Notes: a model not told the origin generated them from the sequence alone. A stretch of DNA of 64,000 nt from Gilliamella apicola (GCF_000599985.1 NZ_CP007445.1:2976001-3040000); one strand, 5' to 3'; positions 28,933 to 38,661 are shown, counted from the stretch's first letter. Program-made: numbers and translations.

Positions 28933-29178
28933 TTGAAAAAATATTTTTTTACTGCAACCAGAAATGTTCCAAATTTTAGAGTTGGCGATACAGTGAGATA
29001 TAAATATCGTAATGCAATATACCAGGGAAAAATTATAAAAACCAACGAATAGCGGGAATCAGGAATAGTTACATCGAACCTAATTAGAGAGCAATTCAAA
29101 TACGGAAATAAGGTGTTAATTTCTGCTGAAGATGTGATTGATAAGATAAGGAACTATCCTAGAAAGGATAGGGAATGA
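28933..29178 (+). pseudogene. Small SH3-like protein 3, interrupted by an amber codon
   Basis: Frame from TTG 28933: FRVGDTVRYKYRNAIYQGKI then IKTNE, an in-frame TAG, then REQFKYGNKVLISAEDVIDK and a TGA at 29176-29178. It has the same FxVGD-x-VxY...GKI layout as the two ORFs upstream. Either it is a pseudogene with one stop or the sequence has a point error. No strong ribosome site is visible. Confidence 0.4.
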
Positions 29179-29251
29179 AAGATGATATTTTCAATCAATT
29201 ATTAAATACATTAGTTCTATAAATTTAAATTAAATAAGGAGGTTAGAATCA

Positions 29252-29593
29252 ATGAAGGAAGTTCGTGAAGATATTCTTAATGATAATGATATTGTTAATT
29301 TTATGGGTTTAATTAAATTTATTTTTTGCTACTATTGTAATTGTTGTCTTTATTGGCGGCATGAAAATAAGAAGATATTATATTGCTAAAATGGAATGGA
29401 ATAAATTAAAAAATAACTGTGAGTTATCTGCGTATTAGATAATGACAATTATCAGTATGTATGTCACATCGATTCAACCTTTAAAACAGTTATCAATGAT
29501 AAATTGGATAACCAGCATTGGGAAAATTTAAAAAATAAAAATCATTGTTATATAAAAATTTATGATTTAACTGTGACTAAAAATAAAAAATAA
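29252..29593 (+). pseudogene. Frameshifted small membrane protein
   Basis: ATG 29252 has a near-perfect AAGGAGG upstream. It encodes MKEVREDILNDNDIVNFMGL. After a frameshift come a TM helix (FATIVIVVFIGGMKIRRYY) and IAKMEWNKLKNNCELSAY. A second shift leads to VLDNDNYQYVCHIDSTFKTV and on to TKNKK, with the stop at 29593. A once-intact 110-aa single-pass protein is inferred. The family is unknown. Confidence 0.45.
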
Positions 29594-29721
29594 TGGTTGT
29601 GTGATAATAATGTAACGTTTTATTATGATAATTAATAGTTTAGGTGTTTTTTTTAGAATCCTAGACGAAATTTATATAATAATTTGGCATCGCAAAATTG
29701 AGAGGTTAGATAAACAAAAAA

Positions 29722-30138
29722 ATGACTAAAAATAATATTATTAATGCTGATTTAGAGTATTACAAAAAATTAGTTCATTTAGAACTGATACAACAGAAAC
29801 AATCAGAAATGATTAAACGACTTAATCATTTAATTCAATTTGATATCAATGCGCCCAAATATCTACTGGAGCCTGAAATTAAAAAATTTTTTGATTTCGT
29901 TGATAATTATAACAAGTTAATGCTATTTAAATTATTATGGATAACAGGCGCTAGGATTAGCGAAGCATTACTACTAACACCAGCAAATTTTATATTCAGT
30001 ATTGATTCGTGTTTAAAGAAAATTTTGCCGTATGCAAAAAACGGTCTAAAGAATGTTATTTCATTGCCGTTGTCGATTAGTGATTGTTTACCTTCAACAT
30101 CACGAACTATTGTTGACGCATCAATTTTTAGCCTTTAA
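29722..30138 (+). CDS. Truncated tyrosine recombinase (N-terminal part and box I)
   Basis: At 138 aa, it contains the Arg box of tyrosine recombinases, LLWITGARISEALLLTPANF, near residue 75. The second half (box II with HxxR and the catalytic Tyr, at least 100 aa) is absent. After SLPLSIS the sequence diverges to an unrelated tail. This is a 3'-truncated integrase/resolvase and is not expected to recombine DNA. It is the only integrase-like gene inside the conjugative element and may be what remains of its site-specific recombinase, or of a resolvase. Confidence 0.6.
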   Translation: MTKNNIINADLEYYKKLVHLELIQQKQSEMIKRLNHLIQFDINAPKYLLEPEIKKFFDFVDNYNKLMLFKLLWITGARISEALLLTPANFIFSIDSCLKKILPYAKNGLKNVISLPLSISDCLPSTSRTIVDASIFSL

Positions 30139-30313
30139 ATCCCGTAGCCTTTTCAGGATAGGACCATTCTCATTATTCTCATTATGCTCAATTACCATTA
30201 TTTTCCCTTTTTTAGCCATTTTTAGCCATATGTGTTTTTTTTACACTTTCAATTGCAAGAAAAAAGTTATAAGTGTAATATGGACTCGAGAACTCCCAAA
30301 ATGAGAATGATCT

Positions 30314-30538
30314 ATGTCTAAATATATAACAATGATATTTCTAGGACTATTTGAGGCTATTGGAGCGCTATTCGTCGTTTTAGCATCATTAATATCTATT
30401 ATTCCTGAATCAAGAGATAATAAACCTAAAAAAACTAGAACAAGATTTTTTACAACAAATGATTGTGGACAAAAATTAAATTATCGTGGAAATAATATTA
30501 ACAACATAAAAGATAAGAAATGTTATGAGATTGATTAA
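30314..30538 (+). CDS. Small membrane protein, 74 aa, hypothetical
   Basis: Begins MSKYITMIFLGLFEAIGALF, one hydrophobic helix (about residues 5-29). It is followed by a basic stretch (NKPKKTRTRFF) and an Asn-rich tail. Orientation with the positive side inside is likely. It ends 1 bp into a strong terminator shared with the TraG-like gene on the other strand. No family was recognised. It may be accessory to the conjugative element. Confidence 0.5.
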   Translation: MSKYITMIFLGLFEAIGALFVVLASLISIIPESRDNKPKKTRTRFFTTNDCGQKLNYRGNNINNIKDKKCYEID

Positions 30539-30568
30539 GTTCCTAAATAACCAAATTTAGGAACTTTT
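30538..30568. terminator. Bidirectional terminator at the end of the transfer operon
   Basis: An 11-bp perfect stem AGTTCCTAAAT/ATTTAGGAACT with a 6-nt loop (30538-30565), followed by TTTTCTTTG. It lies between the stops of the 74-aa ORF (plus) and the TraG-like gene (minus), and closes the long minus-strand transfer operon. Confidence 0.75.
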
Positions 30569-30586
30569 CTTTGTTATTACTTTACT

Positions 30587-32122
30587 TTACTTTCCTTTCC
30601 TTGTCATTACTGTCTTAGCAGCTGATGCCACCTTATCAGCCCCTTGACTTCCTGCATTTTCAGCAGGTTCGCCCATAGATCCCAAAGCTGAATTAACAGC
30701 ATTACCTATTGAATGCCCTGCCCACGAGAATGAAGCTAATAATATAATAGGAAAACCAATGAAAATAACAGATGTTATAATTCTAATAATAGAAAGATCT
30801 TTTATATCTTTACTATTTTCTATTGAAAGAAAATCCTTAGGATTACGCCCAACTTGGCTTCCATCATAAATAATATCAATTAATTTTGTATCTAAAAATC
30901 TACCAATTTCCCAAAAAAATGACAAAAATATAATACCAAAAATAATAAATGTTGTAGTTATTACAGCTTTAGGACTAAATCCACTAGCTGTAATTACAAT
31001 TGGCAGAAGAATTATAACAACAAACAATAAACACGATTGAATAAACGGAGCCATTTTTCTATATCCATCCGCATCAAGTTGACTAGACATAGAATTCCAT
31101 GCCAATCCAATTGTAGAAAAAAACCCGCTAACATGTTGCATCAACGTTTTATCATTATTACCACTATAATCGGAAAACATAGTGCTCTTAGTAGCAACAA
31201 ATTTTGATGGAGTCGTCAACGATTTTAAATAGACCTCCTCTTTATCAGCTTTACTAGTGAAAAAACCTATTGATTCAGTGTATTTTAACGTATCTCCCAT
31301 GTTGTCAGCTTCATTTAATAGTTTAGTTCTTAAACCTACATTGGAATCTTGCCACCAAGATTTACAACCTGGATAACCAGTATAATTATCACCAGGTGTA
31401 AGACCTACATCTCTATTCGGATCATAAGGCCAGTCTTTTTGTGGTGTTAAAGCTCTAAAAGAATCATAATAACCAGGTTCCGTTAAGTAAAATGTTGATC
31501 CTGGCCAATAAACATCATTTATCATTGAGTTAGATAATGAACGAGAATTATCCCGTAATTTATAAAAAGATGGATTAAAACAATTTGCGTAAAATTGCTT
31601 CACCTCTTCAAGCAAAATAGGATCGTTAATTTGTAGTTTTTGCACTTCCACTGCAACTCGCCGTATATCAACTTTACAGGGGATTGCTGTTATCGATGCT
31701 CTTGTTAAACCTTGCGATAGAGCATGTACACCATACCACCACACTGGTATTTTAATAGATTGACCATCAATATCTGAAGCTAAACTCTGGAAGCTTGATC
31801 CACTAATAGATACTTCATTGAAAGAACAATCTGTTTTTGTTTGTTCATATTTATAAACTTTAAAATCAGGTTCTAAAACAGGAGCGCAAGTAGCAAAAAT
31901 AATAAGAATAGAAGTATAAAAATAAACCTCAAGCCTATTTAGGATCAAAAATGTATTTTCTTCATCGCTCCCTTCCTCTTTTGTTTTTCTAAAAGTATCA
32001 AGCAATTTAAGAATAAATGGAATTATAACTATTCCTGATGTTGCTATTGAATACCAAATCACATTATTACTTAACCATCCAAGTAACAACATTATATAAT
32101 CGAAATAACTAGTTGCATTCAT
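30587..32122 (-). CDS. traG: TraG-like conjugal transfer membrane protein
   Basis: The 511-aa protein has hydrophobic segments near residues 20-38, 70-85, 365-400 and 440-470 and a large periplasmic-type middle region with Cys residues and WWYGVHALSQGLTRA. This is the layout of the TraG N-terminal family in PFGI-1/ICEHin1056-class elements. It supports pilus assembly or mating-pair stabilisation in the inner membrane. It is the last gene of the secretion operon and ends in a strong terminator. Its size fits this subclass, which lacks the long C-terminal entry-exclusion domain of F TraG. Confidence 0.75.
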   Translation of the reverse strand: MNATSYFDYIMLLLGWLSNNVIWYSIATSGIVIIPFILKLLDTFRKTKEEGSDEENTFLILNRLEVYFYTSILIIFATCAPVLEPDFKVYKYEQTKTDCSFNEVSISGSSFQSLASDIDGQSIKIPVWWYGVHALSQGLTRASITAIPCKVDIRRVAVEVQKLQINDPILLEEVKQFYANCFNPSFYKLRDNSRSLSNSMINDVYWPGSTFYLTEPGYYDSFRALTPQKDWPYDPNRDVGLTPGDNYTGYPGCKSWWQDSNVGLRTKLLNEADNMGDTLKYTESIGFFTSKADKEEVYLKSLTTPSKFVATKSTMFSDYSGNNDKTLMQHVSGFFSTIGLAWNSMSSQLDADGYRKMAPFIQSCLLFVVIILLPIVITASGFSPKAVITTTFIIFGIIFLSFFWEIGRFLDTKLIDIIYDGSQVGRNPKDFLSIENSKDIKDLSIIRIITSVIFIGFPIILLASFSWAGHSIGNAVNSALGSMGEPAENAGSQGADKVASAAKTVMTRKGK

Positions 32123-32124
32123 TA

Positions 32125-32406
32125 TTATCCCAGCCTAAAAACTATGCATTCATTTAAAAAAATGACACAAAAAAATATTACTGAAAAAGAAAAAAATGAC
32201 CTTTTATTTAAAAGCCCCTCCAATCGCTGATATAACTTATACCCACCAAAAGTAACGCTAGAATACAAAACCAACCGGAACATTAAAAACAGTACATAAT
32301 TATTATTTAGAAAATTATTGACCTGTTTGATTGTTATTACCCCTGTAAAAATAAACATTACAATCGAAAAGATAACAGCTAAAAAAAGATAAATTATTAT
32401 TTTCAT
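32125..32406 (-). CDS. Small integral membrane protein, 93 aa
   Basis: About three hydrophobic stretches (MKIIIYLFLAVIFSIVMFIF; NYVLFLMFRLVLYSSVTFGG; SFFSFSVIFFCVIFL) with little else. It lies 2 bp from the TraG-like gene and 11 bp after the PFL_4711-like gene. In related elements a small hydrophobic protein often occupies this place. The role in the transfer apparatus is unknown. Confidence 0.6.
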   Translation of the reverse strand: MKIIIYLFLAVIFSIVMFIFTGVITIKQVNNFLNNNYVLFLMFRLVLYSSVTFGGYKLYQRLEGLLNKRSFFSFSVIFFCVIFLNECIVFRLG

Positions 32407-32417
32407 TTAATTTTCAC

Positions 32418-33740
32418 TTAATTATTATTAAATATAGCATCTTCGTCTTGACCAAGAGGTATTGTAATTCCCTTCTGCCTATTTTTATTTCTCTCTGCTA
32501 TAACTAATGCTGTATTGCCACTTATCGCTCTCTTCATGTCAAATTCTAATCGAACCTGATTCAATTCAATATCTAACTCTGCAATTTGAGTATGCATTAT
32601 ATCTTTCAACGTGGTGTTATATGAAATATTCGGTTCTTTCAGTCCTGTTAATAGAATTCGTCTAGCCATTAGAGTTTCTCCGATTGCCCGTGATAACGCC
32701 ATTTCACTAGATAACCTATTAGTTAAAACCGCCCGCTCTGAATCATTTTGTAATGATTCAATTAACCCTCTAGTAATCTGTATCCCTCCCCCGTTAACTT
32801 TTTTCAAATTCTCATCGTTAATGGCCTTCTTACCATTAACTAAATCAACTAGTTCTGAATAATACTCCTCATAATATTCCTGAATAACTGGATTTAAACC
32901 TCTACCTGGTTTAGATTTTTTACTATTTGATTGGGTTGATGTGTATGTAAGATCACCTAAAACATCAGTAATCCAATCCTGTGCATCAGACGGTTTGTTC
33001 CATGTTTTATATATATTACCCTTTGTATCAGCATCGCTAACTGGTGATGTATCTGTTACATTCCGATTTATTAACAGATTATAACCAGCCATCGTTACAT
33101 CTTTCGTTAAATTAATCGGATTCTGCCCCTTTCCACCTTTTTTAACTCCACCAATCCAAGAAAGACCATTATCTCCACCTTCTTTTTCTACTATTTTGTC
33201 AGCTCGAACCGCATCAACACTACCACCTAATAATGACGCTAAATTTTCGATTTTAGCTGCCTGTACTAATCCTGCATCCTCGGCATAATCGGCCATTTTA
33301 TTTGCCATCTGCCTACAACTCATTTTCATATCTGAATAGTCCAACTTGGCTTGAAGAACACCATTTGTCAACAGGTCATATAACTGCGGATTAGCTCGTT
33401 GAATAATTAATGCAGGTAAACTCGCCACAGCAGCAGTTGCATTTTTAATAATACTGCCCATGACATCATTAAAACCCTCTGTAACACCATTTAACTGATT
33501 TGAGATCGTCGATCTAAAATCAAAATTTCCACAGATTAAATTAGATTGCCATTTAACACCCACACCAATAGAATTTGGTTTCTGATACAGAAAGTTCATA
33601 GTTGACACAGAACCACCACCTATCCGATAATAAATATCATCAGTAATCGAACCTGAAATATATTTTGAAGTGGCTCCATAAGAAATTGATGATGCCAACA
33701 AACAACTTAAAACTATAACTGTTATTGCTTTTGTTTTCAT
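32418..33740 (-). CDS. ICE protein, PFL_4711-like (TraH-like)
   Basis: The ORF can be read from 33830, but ATG 33740 gives a clean signal peptide (MKTKAITVIVLSCLLASSIS then YGA), so about 440 aa. The protein has IGGGSVSTMNFLYQKPNSIG, GVGVKWQSNLICGNFDF and later a coiled-coil-rich C-terminal half (SEMALSRAIGETLMARRIL). This matches the exported PFL_4711 family (TIGR03755, name from memory), which has a TraH-like role in the transfer channel or pilus. It is flanked by the PFL_4710-like and TraG-like genes in the standard order. Confidence 0.8.
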   Translation of the reverse strand: MKTKAITVIVLSCLLASSISYGATSKYISGSITDDIYYRIGGGSVSTMNFLYQKPNSIGVGVKWQSNLICGNFDFRSTISNQLNGVTEGFNDVMGSIIKNATAAVASLPALIIQRANPQLYDLLTNGVLQAKLDYSDMKMSCRQMANKMADYAEDAGLVQAAKIENLASLLGGSVDAVRADKIVEKEGGDNGLSWIGGVKKGGKGQNPINLTKDVTMAGYNLLINRNVTDTSPVSDADTKGNIYKTWNKPSDAQDWITDVLGDLTYTSTQSNSKKSKPGRGLNPVIQEYYEEYYSELVDLVNGKKAINDENLKKVNGGGIQITRGLIESLQNDSERAVLTNRLSSEMALSRAIGETLMARRILLTGLKEPNISYNTTLKDIMHTQIAELDIELNQVRLEFDMKRAISGNTALVIAERNKNRQKGITIPLGQDEDAIFNNN

Positions 33741-33741
33741 T

Positions 33742-34692
33742 TTAATTATCCCAATCAATACTATATAAAAAATGACCCCTAGGTTTACAGCACTTATAAG
33801 GCCTCCAAAGGGAAAACACATACGCCCCATCTAGTGATGATGATTTATTTAAATTCGGAAACGTATCGCATGTGTTAGACATTTCAGGAGCAAGGATTTG
33901 CCACTTATGGTTGTTCGTGTTTTCTTTGACAGGTGACGGAGGCCAAAATCCGTCTTTATGTTTCCTTGTATATTGTCTATAGACATGTGCCTGACCTGAA
34001 TTCGTGAAAATATCAGCAGCTCTTTGTGCTGTTACTGCTGCTGCTTTGAAGTCATCAGCCTGTACCACCGCCCCCGACCGAGGATAAATGTTTCCCCACA
34101 TATTAGCTGAAAAAATACTTCCTATCTCTCTTACTCCAGGAACCAAGGCTTCCGGATAAAACTGCTCAAGCGGAACTTGCCTCCAAGCTAAGAAATCTAG
34201 GGAACTTGTATAATACGGATATAATGGAGTTACGCCGTTAGAACAATAATATCCCATTCCTGATAACATACTTGAGAAAACAGCTCCACCTGGATGCCCT
34301 AGTGCATCGACATCTTTAAATCGAACCTTAGTATGGTTATGAGCCTGTCTCGTATTTGTATCCCCTCCCGACTGAGCCATTGAAGATGTTGATATTGTTA
34401 ACGGTTTTAATATCATCTTTGCCTCAATCCACGGATTTTCCCCAGTATTTGAATAACTGGAAACAACCATATCTGGAATGAAGTGCTTCACTTTTATAGA
34501 CGTTCTAACTCTACAGCCAAACGAACAAGATAACCAATAGCATATTCCAACAATTTTATAATCGGCACATGATAACGATAATGCTGATGGAATTATTCTT
34601 TCAGTGGTTATTGATGTAGTAGCATTAACGGCACTAATATTATAAAAAAGCAAAATTCCGGTTATAAATATATTTATTTTTAATCTACTCAT
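33742..34692 (-). CDS. ICE protein, PFL_4710-like (TraU-like)
   Basis: Signal peptide near residues 1-24 (INIFITGILLFYNISAVNA). The mature part is rich in cysteines: SLSCADYKIVGICYWLSCSF then GC, plus YYCSNG and RPYKCCKPRG. It contains DALGHPGGAVFSSML and WGNIYPRSGAV, as in the TraU-like PFL_4710 family (TIGR03756, from memory). It is probably periplasmic and disulfide-bonded, acting in pilus or pore assembly. Its start overlaps the previous gene by 8 bp. Confidence 0.82.
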   Translation of the reverse strand: MSRLKINIFITGILLFYNISAVNATTSITTERIIPSALSLSCADYKIVGICYWLSCSFGCRVRTSIKVKHFIPDMVVSSYSNTGENPWIEAKMILKPLTISTSSMAQSGGDTNTRQAHNHTKVRFKDVDALGHPGGAVFSSMLSGMGYYCSNGVTPLYPYYTSSLDFLAWRQVPLEQFYPEALVPGVREIGSIFSANMWGNIYPRSGAVVQADDFKAAAVTAQRAADIFTNSGQAHVYRQYTRKHKDGFWPPSPVKENTNNHKWQILAPEMSNTCDTFPNLNKSSSLDGAYVFSLWRPYKCCKPRGHFLYSIDWDN

Positions 34693-35122
34693 TGTTAACC
34701 CTCAACTCAAAATCCCGCTTTGCCTTTTCAATATCTGTAGTTCCATACACAACAAAAGTATCGTTAATAACGATAGCAGGATGTTTTTTTACTCCCAATA
34801 TCCATGCTCGTAATACATTATGTTGGAGTTCCTTTATTTTCAGTTCGTGTTCTGCCCATTCCGGTGATTCAAAAATTCTCATCGATTGCATATAAGCTTC
34901 ATCTTGGTTAGAAGATAAATTAGAAAAAACTCTGTTTAAATAATCCTCTGCGGCATCGATGTTATAAACAAAACAATTATTATCTTGAATGCAATCAGCT
35001 AAAGATTCTTGTTGAATAAAAACCTCTATTTTCTCTATATCATTTTCGCTTGCATAACAGAATGGAAATGAATAAATTGAAATAGTTATAATTAGACTGA
35101 ATATTTTTTTTAAAAAACTCAC
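34685..35122 (-). CDS. ICE protein, PFL_4709-like (TrbC/thioredoxin-like)
   Basis: A 145-aa exported protein. The start codon is GTG (35120-35122) preceded by AGAGGA. The signal segment is FSLIITISIYSFPFCYAS. The mature domain ends ILGVKKHPAIVINDTFVVYG, the KxPAVV-x-D-x-x-VVYG pattern of the TIGR03757 (PFL_4709) family, which has a thioredoxin-like fold without the CxxC. It is expected in the periplasm, helping assemble the transfer apparatus. It overlaps the downstream TraU-like gene by 8 bp. Confidence 0.78.
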   Translation of the reverse strand: MSFLKKIFSLIITISIYSFPFCYASENDIEKIEVFIQQESLADCIQDNNCFVYNIDAAEDYLNRVFSNLSSNQDEAYMQSMRIFESPEWAEHELKIKELQHNVLRAWILGVKKHPAIVINDTFVVYGTTDIEKAKRDFELRVNNE

Positions 35123-35142
35123 TGTGTCCTCTTAATTTATAT

Positions 35143-35508
35143 TTATTTGAATGCATTATTAATTTTATAAACTAACCAATACACATCAACCCAGTCAAAT
35201 AACTCAATGACAACCCGTTTACCAGAACTAAAGTCATTAGTGCTTGGCCAATTGATATTTTGTATTTTTGAATTACAACTAATTTCTAGGTGACAATCTG
35301 AAATATCCCCCCTTAAAATAAAAGAAACATAACAATTAAATGGATTTTTTAAAATACTATGAGAATTTGGTATTCGATATGCTCTAACTCTTTTTTCTTT
35401 ATAAACTCCAATTTTATTTCTAATATTATTTATAAATTTATTAAAATCATTTTCTTCACTGGTATCTGTAATAGGACCATGTATCGAATCAACTTTGAAT
35501 AAAACCAA
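35143..35508 (-). CDS. Hypothetical protein in transfer operon, 121 aa
   Basis: The start is an unusual TTG at 35508 with a strong GGAGG site seven bases upstream, giving MVLFKVDSIHGPITD. It is predicted soluble and beta-rich, with no signal, TM or conserved motif I know. It sits between the VirB4-like ATPase and the PFL_4709-like gene. Other elements of this class carry variable genes here. The tight spacing (17 bp each side) shows it is part of the operon. The function is unknown. Confidence 0.65.
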   Translation of the reverse strand: MVLFKVDSIHGPITDTSEENDFNKFINNIRNKIGVYKEKRVRAYRIPNSHSILKNPFNCYVSFILRGDISDCHLEISCNSKIQNINWPSTNDFSSGKRVVIELFDWVDVYWLVYKINNAFK

Positions 35509-35525
35509 TTTATACCTCCAACTAA

Positions 35526-38267
35526 TTAGTTATTTACAAGTCCACGCTTAACATCCAATCGTCTAGCCACCTCAATAGCTGCGTCTAATTCGGAAACATT
35601 ATTAGTTTTCATAATTTCCATCCTTTCTGCCTTTTCATCCTTCTCTGTCATAGCTAAAGCAAGAAACAAGCTAGGAGGTACAATTCTAAATAACGCCTCC
35701 ATTTTCTTAGAAAGAACAACACCTTCAGTGTATTTATTTTTAGCCTTTCTAGCAGACGTTATCATTGCAACCTGTTCGGCCGTTAAAGCTTTAAACCTTT
35801 TGATTTTTTCAGCTTCAGATGATTCAGTTACTAGCATTTCCCACCACTCAATCATGGATAATAATTTTGCAGCAGCATCCGGAAAGTCTTCCATATTTTG
35901 AGTTGCCAGCCAAAGCCAAACGCCCAGTTTTCGCCACATTTTGGACGCCTTGGTCAGATAGGCAGCAAGTAATGGATTGACAGTAATAATGTGAGCTTCA
36001 TCAGTAATATTTACTATAGCTCTAGATTGATGTTGATATAGCTCACCCATATTATTGATATGATTAATTAAAGAAATGTAGGCTATTGACAGTTGAGCTT
36101 CGTAGCCTTCTCGCGCAAATGTAGCTAAATCAACATGAATTAGATCCACATCTGGCCAATGCTGACCCTGTTTATTAAAAATATCTCCCTCAAACCCCTG
36201 AGTAAACATCCCCATAGCTTCACCCATTTCATATGCCTTATTACGCCTTATTTGAGGAATTTCAACGTTTTCTCCAATCTGAAATAATGCCTGTTGAACA
36301 TCACTGGGGATTGCTTGTCTTTTTTCATCCAATGCTTTTTTAGCAGCCATGATTATCGCATGTCTAATCATAGCCCTGTCAGCTCGTCTAAGTAATTTAT
36401 CTTCTTCCAACTCACCACCTGTAATCATGAGTCGAATAGCTATTTCTATCTCACCTAAAACATCTCGCTGTGCATCACCCTCATCTTCATCGGAATCGGA
36501 GCTATATAATGCTTCAGCTAAAATATCATCATTTAGATTCTCCTCATCATTAAATAAATTATTGTTGTTTCCAAATATCAAATGAGAATCAGCCAAAGGA
36601 TTTAACACAACACCAGAACCAGGCTTTAAACTAACTCTATGAACACTAACTCCAAATTTCTCCATATAGTCTACCATCAAGCCAAATGAGTTACCTGTTT
36701 CCACTATAATCGTTCTGGGACGTTCCATTGCTATTAGTTGACTAATTTCTCCAACAAGTGTGGCTGATTTTCCTGCACCCGTCGGCCCTAAAATCAATTT
36801 ATGTCCATTCTGCGCTCGATCCCTTAATGGATCGTACGTAAGAATACCACCTCCTCGATTAAAAAATGTAACTCCTGAATTACCAGTACCACAACTTCTT
36901 CCAAAAAGAGGAGCTAAATTTGATATGTGCTGACACCATTGAAATTTTGTATAGAGTGATTTTTTATCGTATTCTGGATTAAAATTCATAGGTAGCCAAC
37001 GAAGATATGATTTTAAAGGTTCAACTTCACAACCATCTTTTACAGCAACAATTCCATTGTTATTTAATATATTATTCAAATTTAATAGTTTTCTTTTCAA
37101 ATCCCTTTCATCACTTCCTACCGAATAAAACGCAAACGCACATTTAAACATTTTGTGCCTAGATTTAAGAAATCCCATAACATCACGACAATCCTCCTTA
37201 ACAGATATCGATTCCGAGTTTTCCCCCAATGCTTTTCTAGATATATTTAATATGTGGTTTTCCAGCTTATCTTGAGGAAAAATAACAATGGTTTGAACCA
37301 TTACAGTCCCCTCTGGTAGAAGATCAAATAACGCATTTATCCCGTCCGCCTTGGGCGTTTCACCAGTTATATGCCCAATATTAGGTTTCTTTTTTAATCG
37401 GTCAACAACCAATACTGAATGAGGTAACCCGTCAAAATACCAAAAACCATTTTGACTTTTCGGTTCACTAAAAAATAGACTTTCTGTAAAATCATTTAGA
37501 ATAGGAACACTCTCTTCACCTTCAATATCTTCATCCTCAATAATAAGTTTACTTGTTTTTAAAAACTCATCTTTAGTCATTCCTGCAAAATTAGGATTAA
37601 ACCAACGACATAACCAGTCATGAACGGCTCTTTTATCTAATTTAATACACGATATACCTGCCCCTTTTAAGGAGTCAATTACGCTATGGCAAGCAAGGTT
37701 TAATTCTTCCAATGCTGTAGATGTAGAGATGGTTTCTTTATCTCCCACATACCTATAAATAACCATCCGTGTTCGCCGTAATTGACCTCTCCAAACTGTT
37801 TTAGTCACCTCATTATCAAAAAATAAACCATTATTTTTAGTTATCCCTTTTAAATGAACCTCCATAATATCTAACCAATTTTGGGTATATTCCGTGCCTT
37901 TAGCATTACTATTTGGATATTCCCTTAATCGCTCAATGTAATCATTTAAACTGTTATCATCATTACAATAAAATTGAACTACCCACGGATTACTGTCCCG
38001 TTCACTAAAAGAATCCTGTATTGCATTGTTGACAACCTCTCTAATATCCTTTAATTTTTCAAACGTTTTAGCCTCTGTACCATATGGAATAATTTCAAAT
38101 ATAGCACCAACTGATCGACCATCCTCTAACAAAATGGAGTTAGAATCGTCTAAATACTCAACCCAAGGCAGATAATCAACGATTGATTTTTGAGAATTTC
38201 TTTTATAGAGTTCTTTCTCTTTATTTTTTTTAGTCAGAAGTCCAGTACGTAATATATTCAAATTCAA
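35526..38267 (-). CDS. traC: VirB4/TraC-like conjugation ATPase (PFL_4706-like)
   Basis: This is the cytoplasmic ATPase that powers assembly of the type IV secretion system and substrate transfer. The 913-aa protein has Walker A LILGPTGAGKSATLVG at residues 491-506. Walker B is in AIVNITDEAHII, and WLWLATQNMEDFP lies further on, as in other VirB4 proteins. The N-terminal half has the TraC-type DYLPWVEYLDD. The start appears to be TTG 38267 with AAGGAG seven bases upstream, overlapping the end of the lipoprotein gene. It belongs to TIGR03744 (PFL_4706) by pattern. Confidence 0.92.
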   Translation of the reverse strand: MNLNILRTGLLTKKNKEKELYKRNSQKSIVDYLPWVEYLDDSNSILLEDGRSVGAIFEIIPYGTEAKTFEKLKDIREVVNNAIQDSFSERDSNPWVVQFYCNDDNSLNDYIERLREYPNSNAKGTEYTQNWLDIMEVHLKGITKNNGLFFDNEVTKTVWRGQLRRTRMVIYRYVGDKETISTSTALEELNLACHSVIDSLKGAGISCIKLDKRAVHDWLCRWFNPNFAGMTKDEFLKTSKLIIEDEDIEGEESVPILNDFTESLFFSEPKSQNGFWYFDGLPHSVLVVDRLKKKPNIGHITGETPKADGINALFDLLPEGTVMVQTIVIFPQDKLENHILNISRKALGENSESISVKEDCRDVMGFLKSRHKMFKCAFAFYSVGSDERDLKRKLLNLNNILNNNGIVAVKDGCEVEPLKSYLRWLPMNFNPEYDKKSLYTKFQWCQHISNLAPLFGRSCGTGNSGVTFFNRGGGILTYDPLRDRAQNGHKLILGPTGAGKSATLVGEISQLIAMERPRTIIVETGNSFGLMVDYMEKFGVSVHRVSLKPGSGVVLNPLADSHLIFGNNNNLFNDEENLNDDILAEALYSSDSDEDEGDAQRDVLGEIEIAIRLMITGGELEEDKLLRRADRAMIRHAIIMAAKKALDEKRQAIPSDVQQALFQIGENVEIPQIRRNKAYEMGEAMGMFTQGFEGDIFNKQGQHWPDVDLIHVDLATFAREGYEAQLSIAYISLINHINNMGELYQHQSRAIVNITDEAHIITVNPLLAAYLTKASKMWRKLGVWLWLATQNMEDFPDAAAKLLSMIEWWEMLVTESSEAEKIKRFKALTAEQVAMITSARKAKNKYTEGVVLSKKMEALFRIVPPSLFLALAMTEKDEKAERMEIMKTNNVSELDAAIEVARRLDVKRGLVNN

Positions 38268-38268
38268 A

Positions 38269-38661
38269 TCAATACTCCTTCACCCTTTCACCTGGCATGG
38301 CATAATGAGTTTTGTCGAAAAATGAAAAAATTGTTGAATAACCAGGAACAGGACTACCCCCATTATTTGATGAGAAATGAGGATAAATAAACATAATTAA
38401 ATCAGGATTAGGTAACCGTTGAAATTGACTATCAATTTCATTTTTCGCATTCCTAGTATAAGAACTATACTCATCAATGCGTTCAAGATCATCTACATTA
38501 CGTCTCAACTGTAATCGAGCATCATTAATATTTGCATTAGGCAACTTTTTCGCCCACACACTAGCAATAGTCTCTCCAGTATGAGGAAACATCTGATCTT
38601 TTGACGTGCTACACCCAACTAAAAATGAAATTGAAATTATTGGAACAATTAATTTTAACAT
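38269..38661 (-). CDS. Conjugative-transfer lipoprotein (VirB7-like position)
   Basis: Begins MLKLIVPIISISFLVGC, a lipobox with Cys17 as the predicted lipidation site. The 130-aa protein continues with a charged central region (ARLQLRRNVDDLERI) and a proline/glycine-rich C-terminus (HFSSNNGGSPVPGYSTIF). This matches the conjugative-transfer lipoprotein family (TIGR03751, from memory), found between the VirB10-like and VirB4-like genes. It is probably anchored in the outer membrane as part of the core channel complex. The start overlaps the VirB10-like stop. Confidence 0.82.
   Translation of the reverse strand: MLKLIVPIISISFLVGCSTSKDQMFPHTGETIASVWAKKLPNANINDARLQLRRNVDDLERIDEYSSYTRNAKNEIDSQFQRLPNPDLIMFIYPHFSSNNGGSPVPGYSTIFSFFDKTHYAMPGERVKEY

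Noticed and set aside
30053..30304. Plus-strand 83-codon frame overlapping the truncated recombinase
   Set aside because: No ribosome site; overlaps a better-supported frame; hydrophobic/Phe-rich tail from AT-rich DNA.
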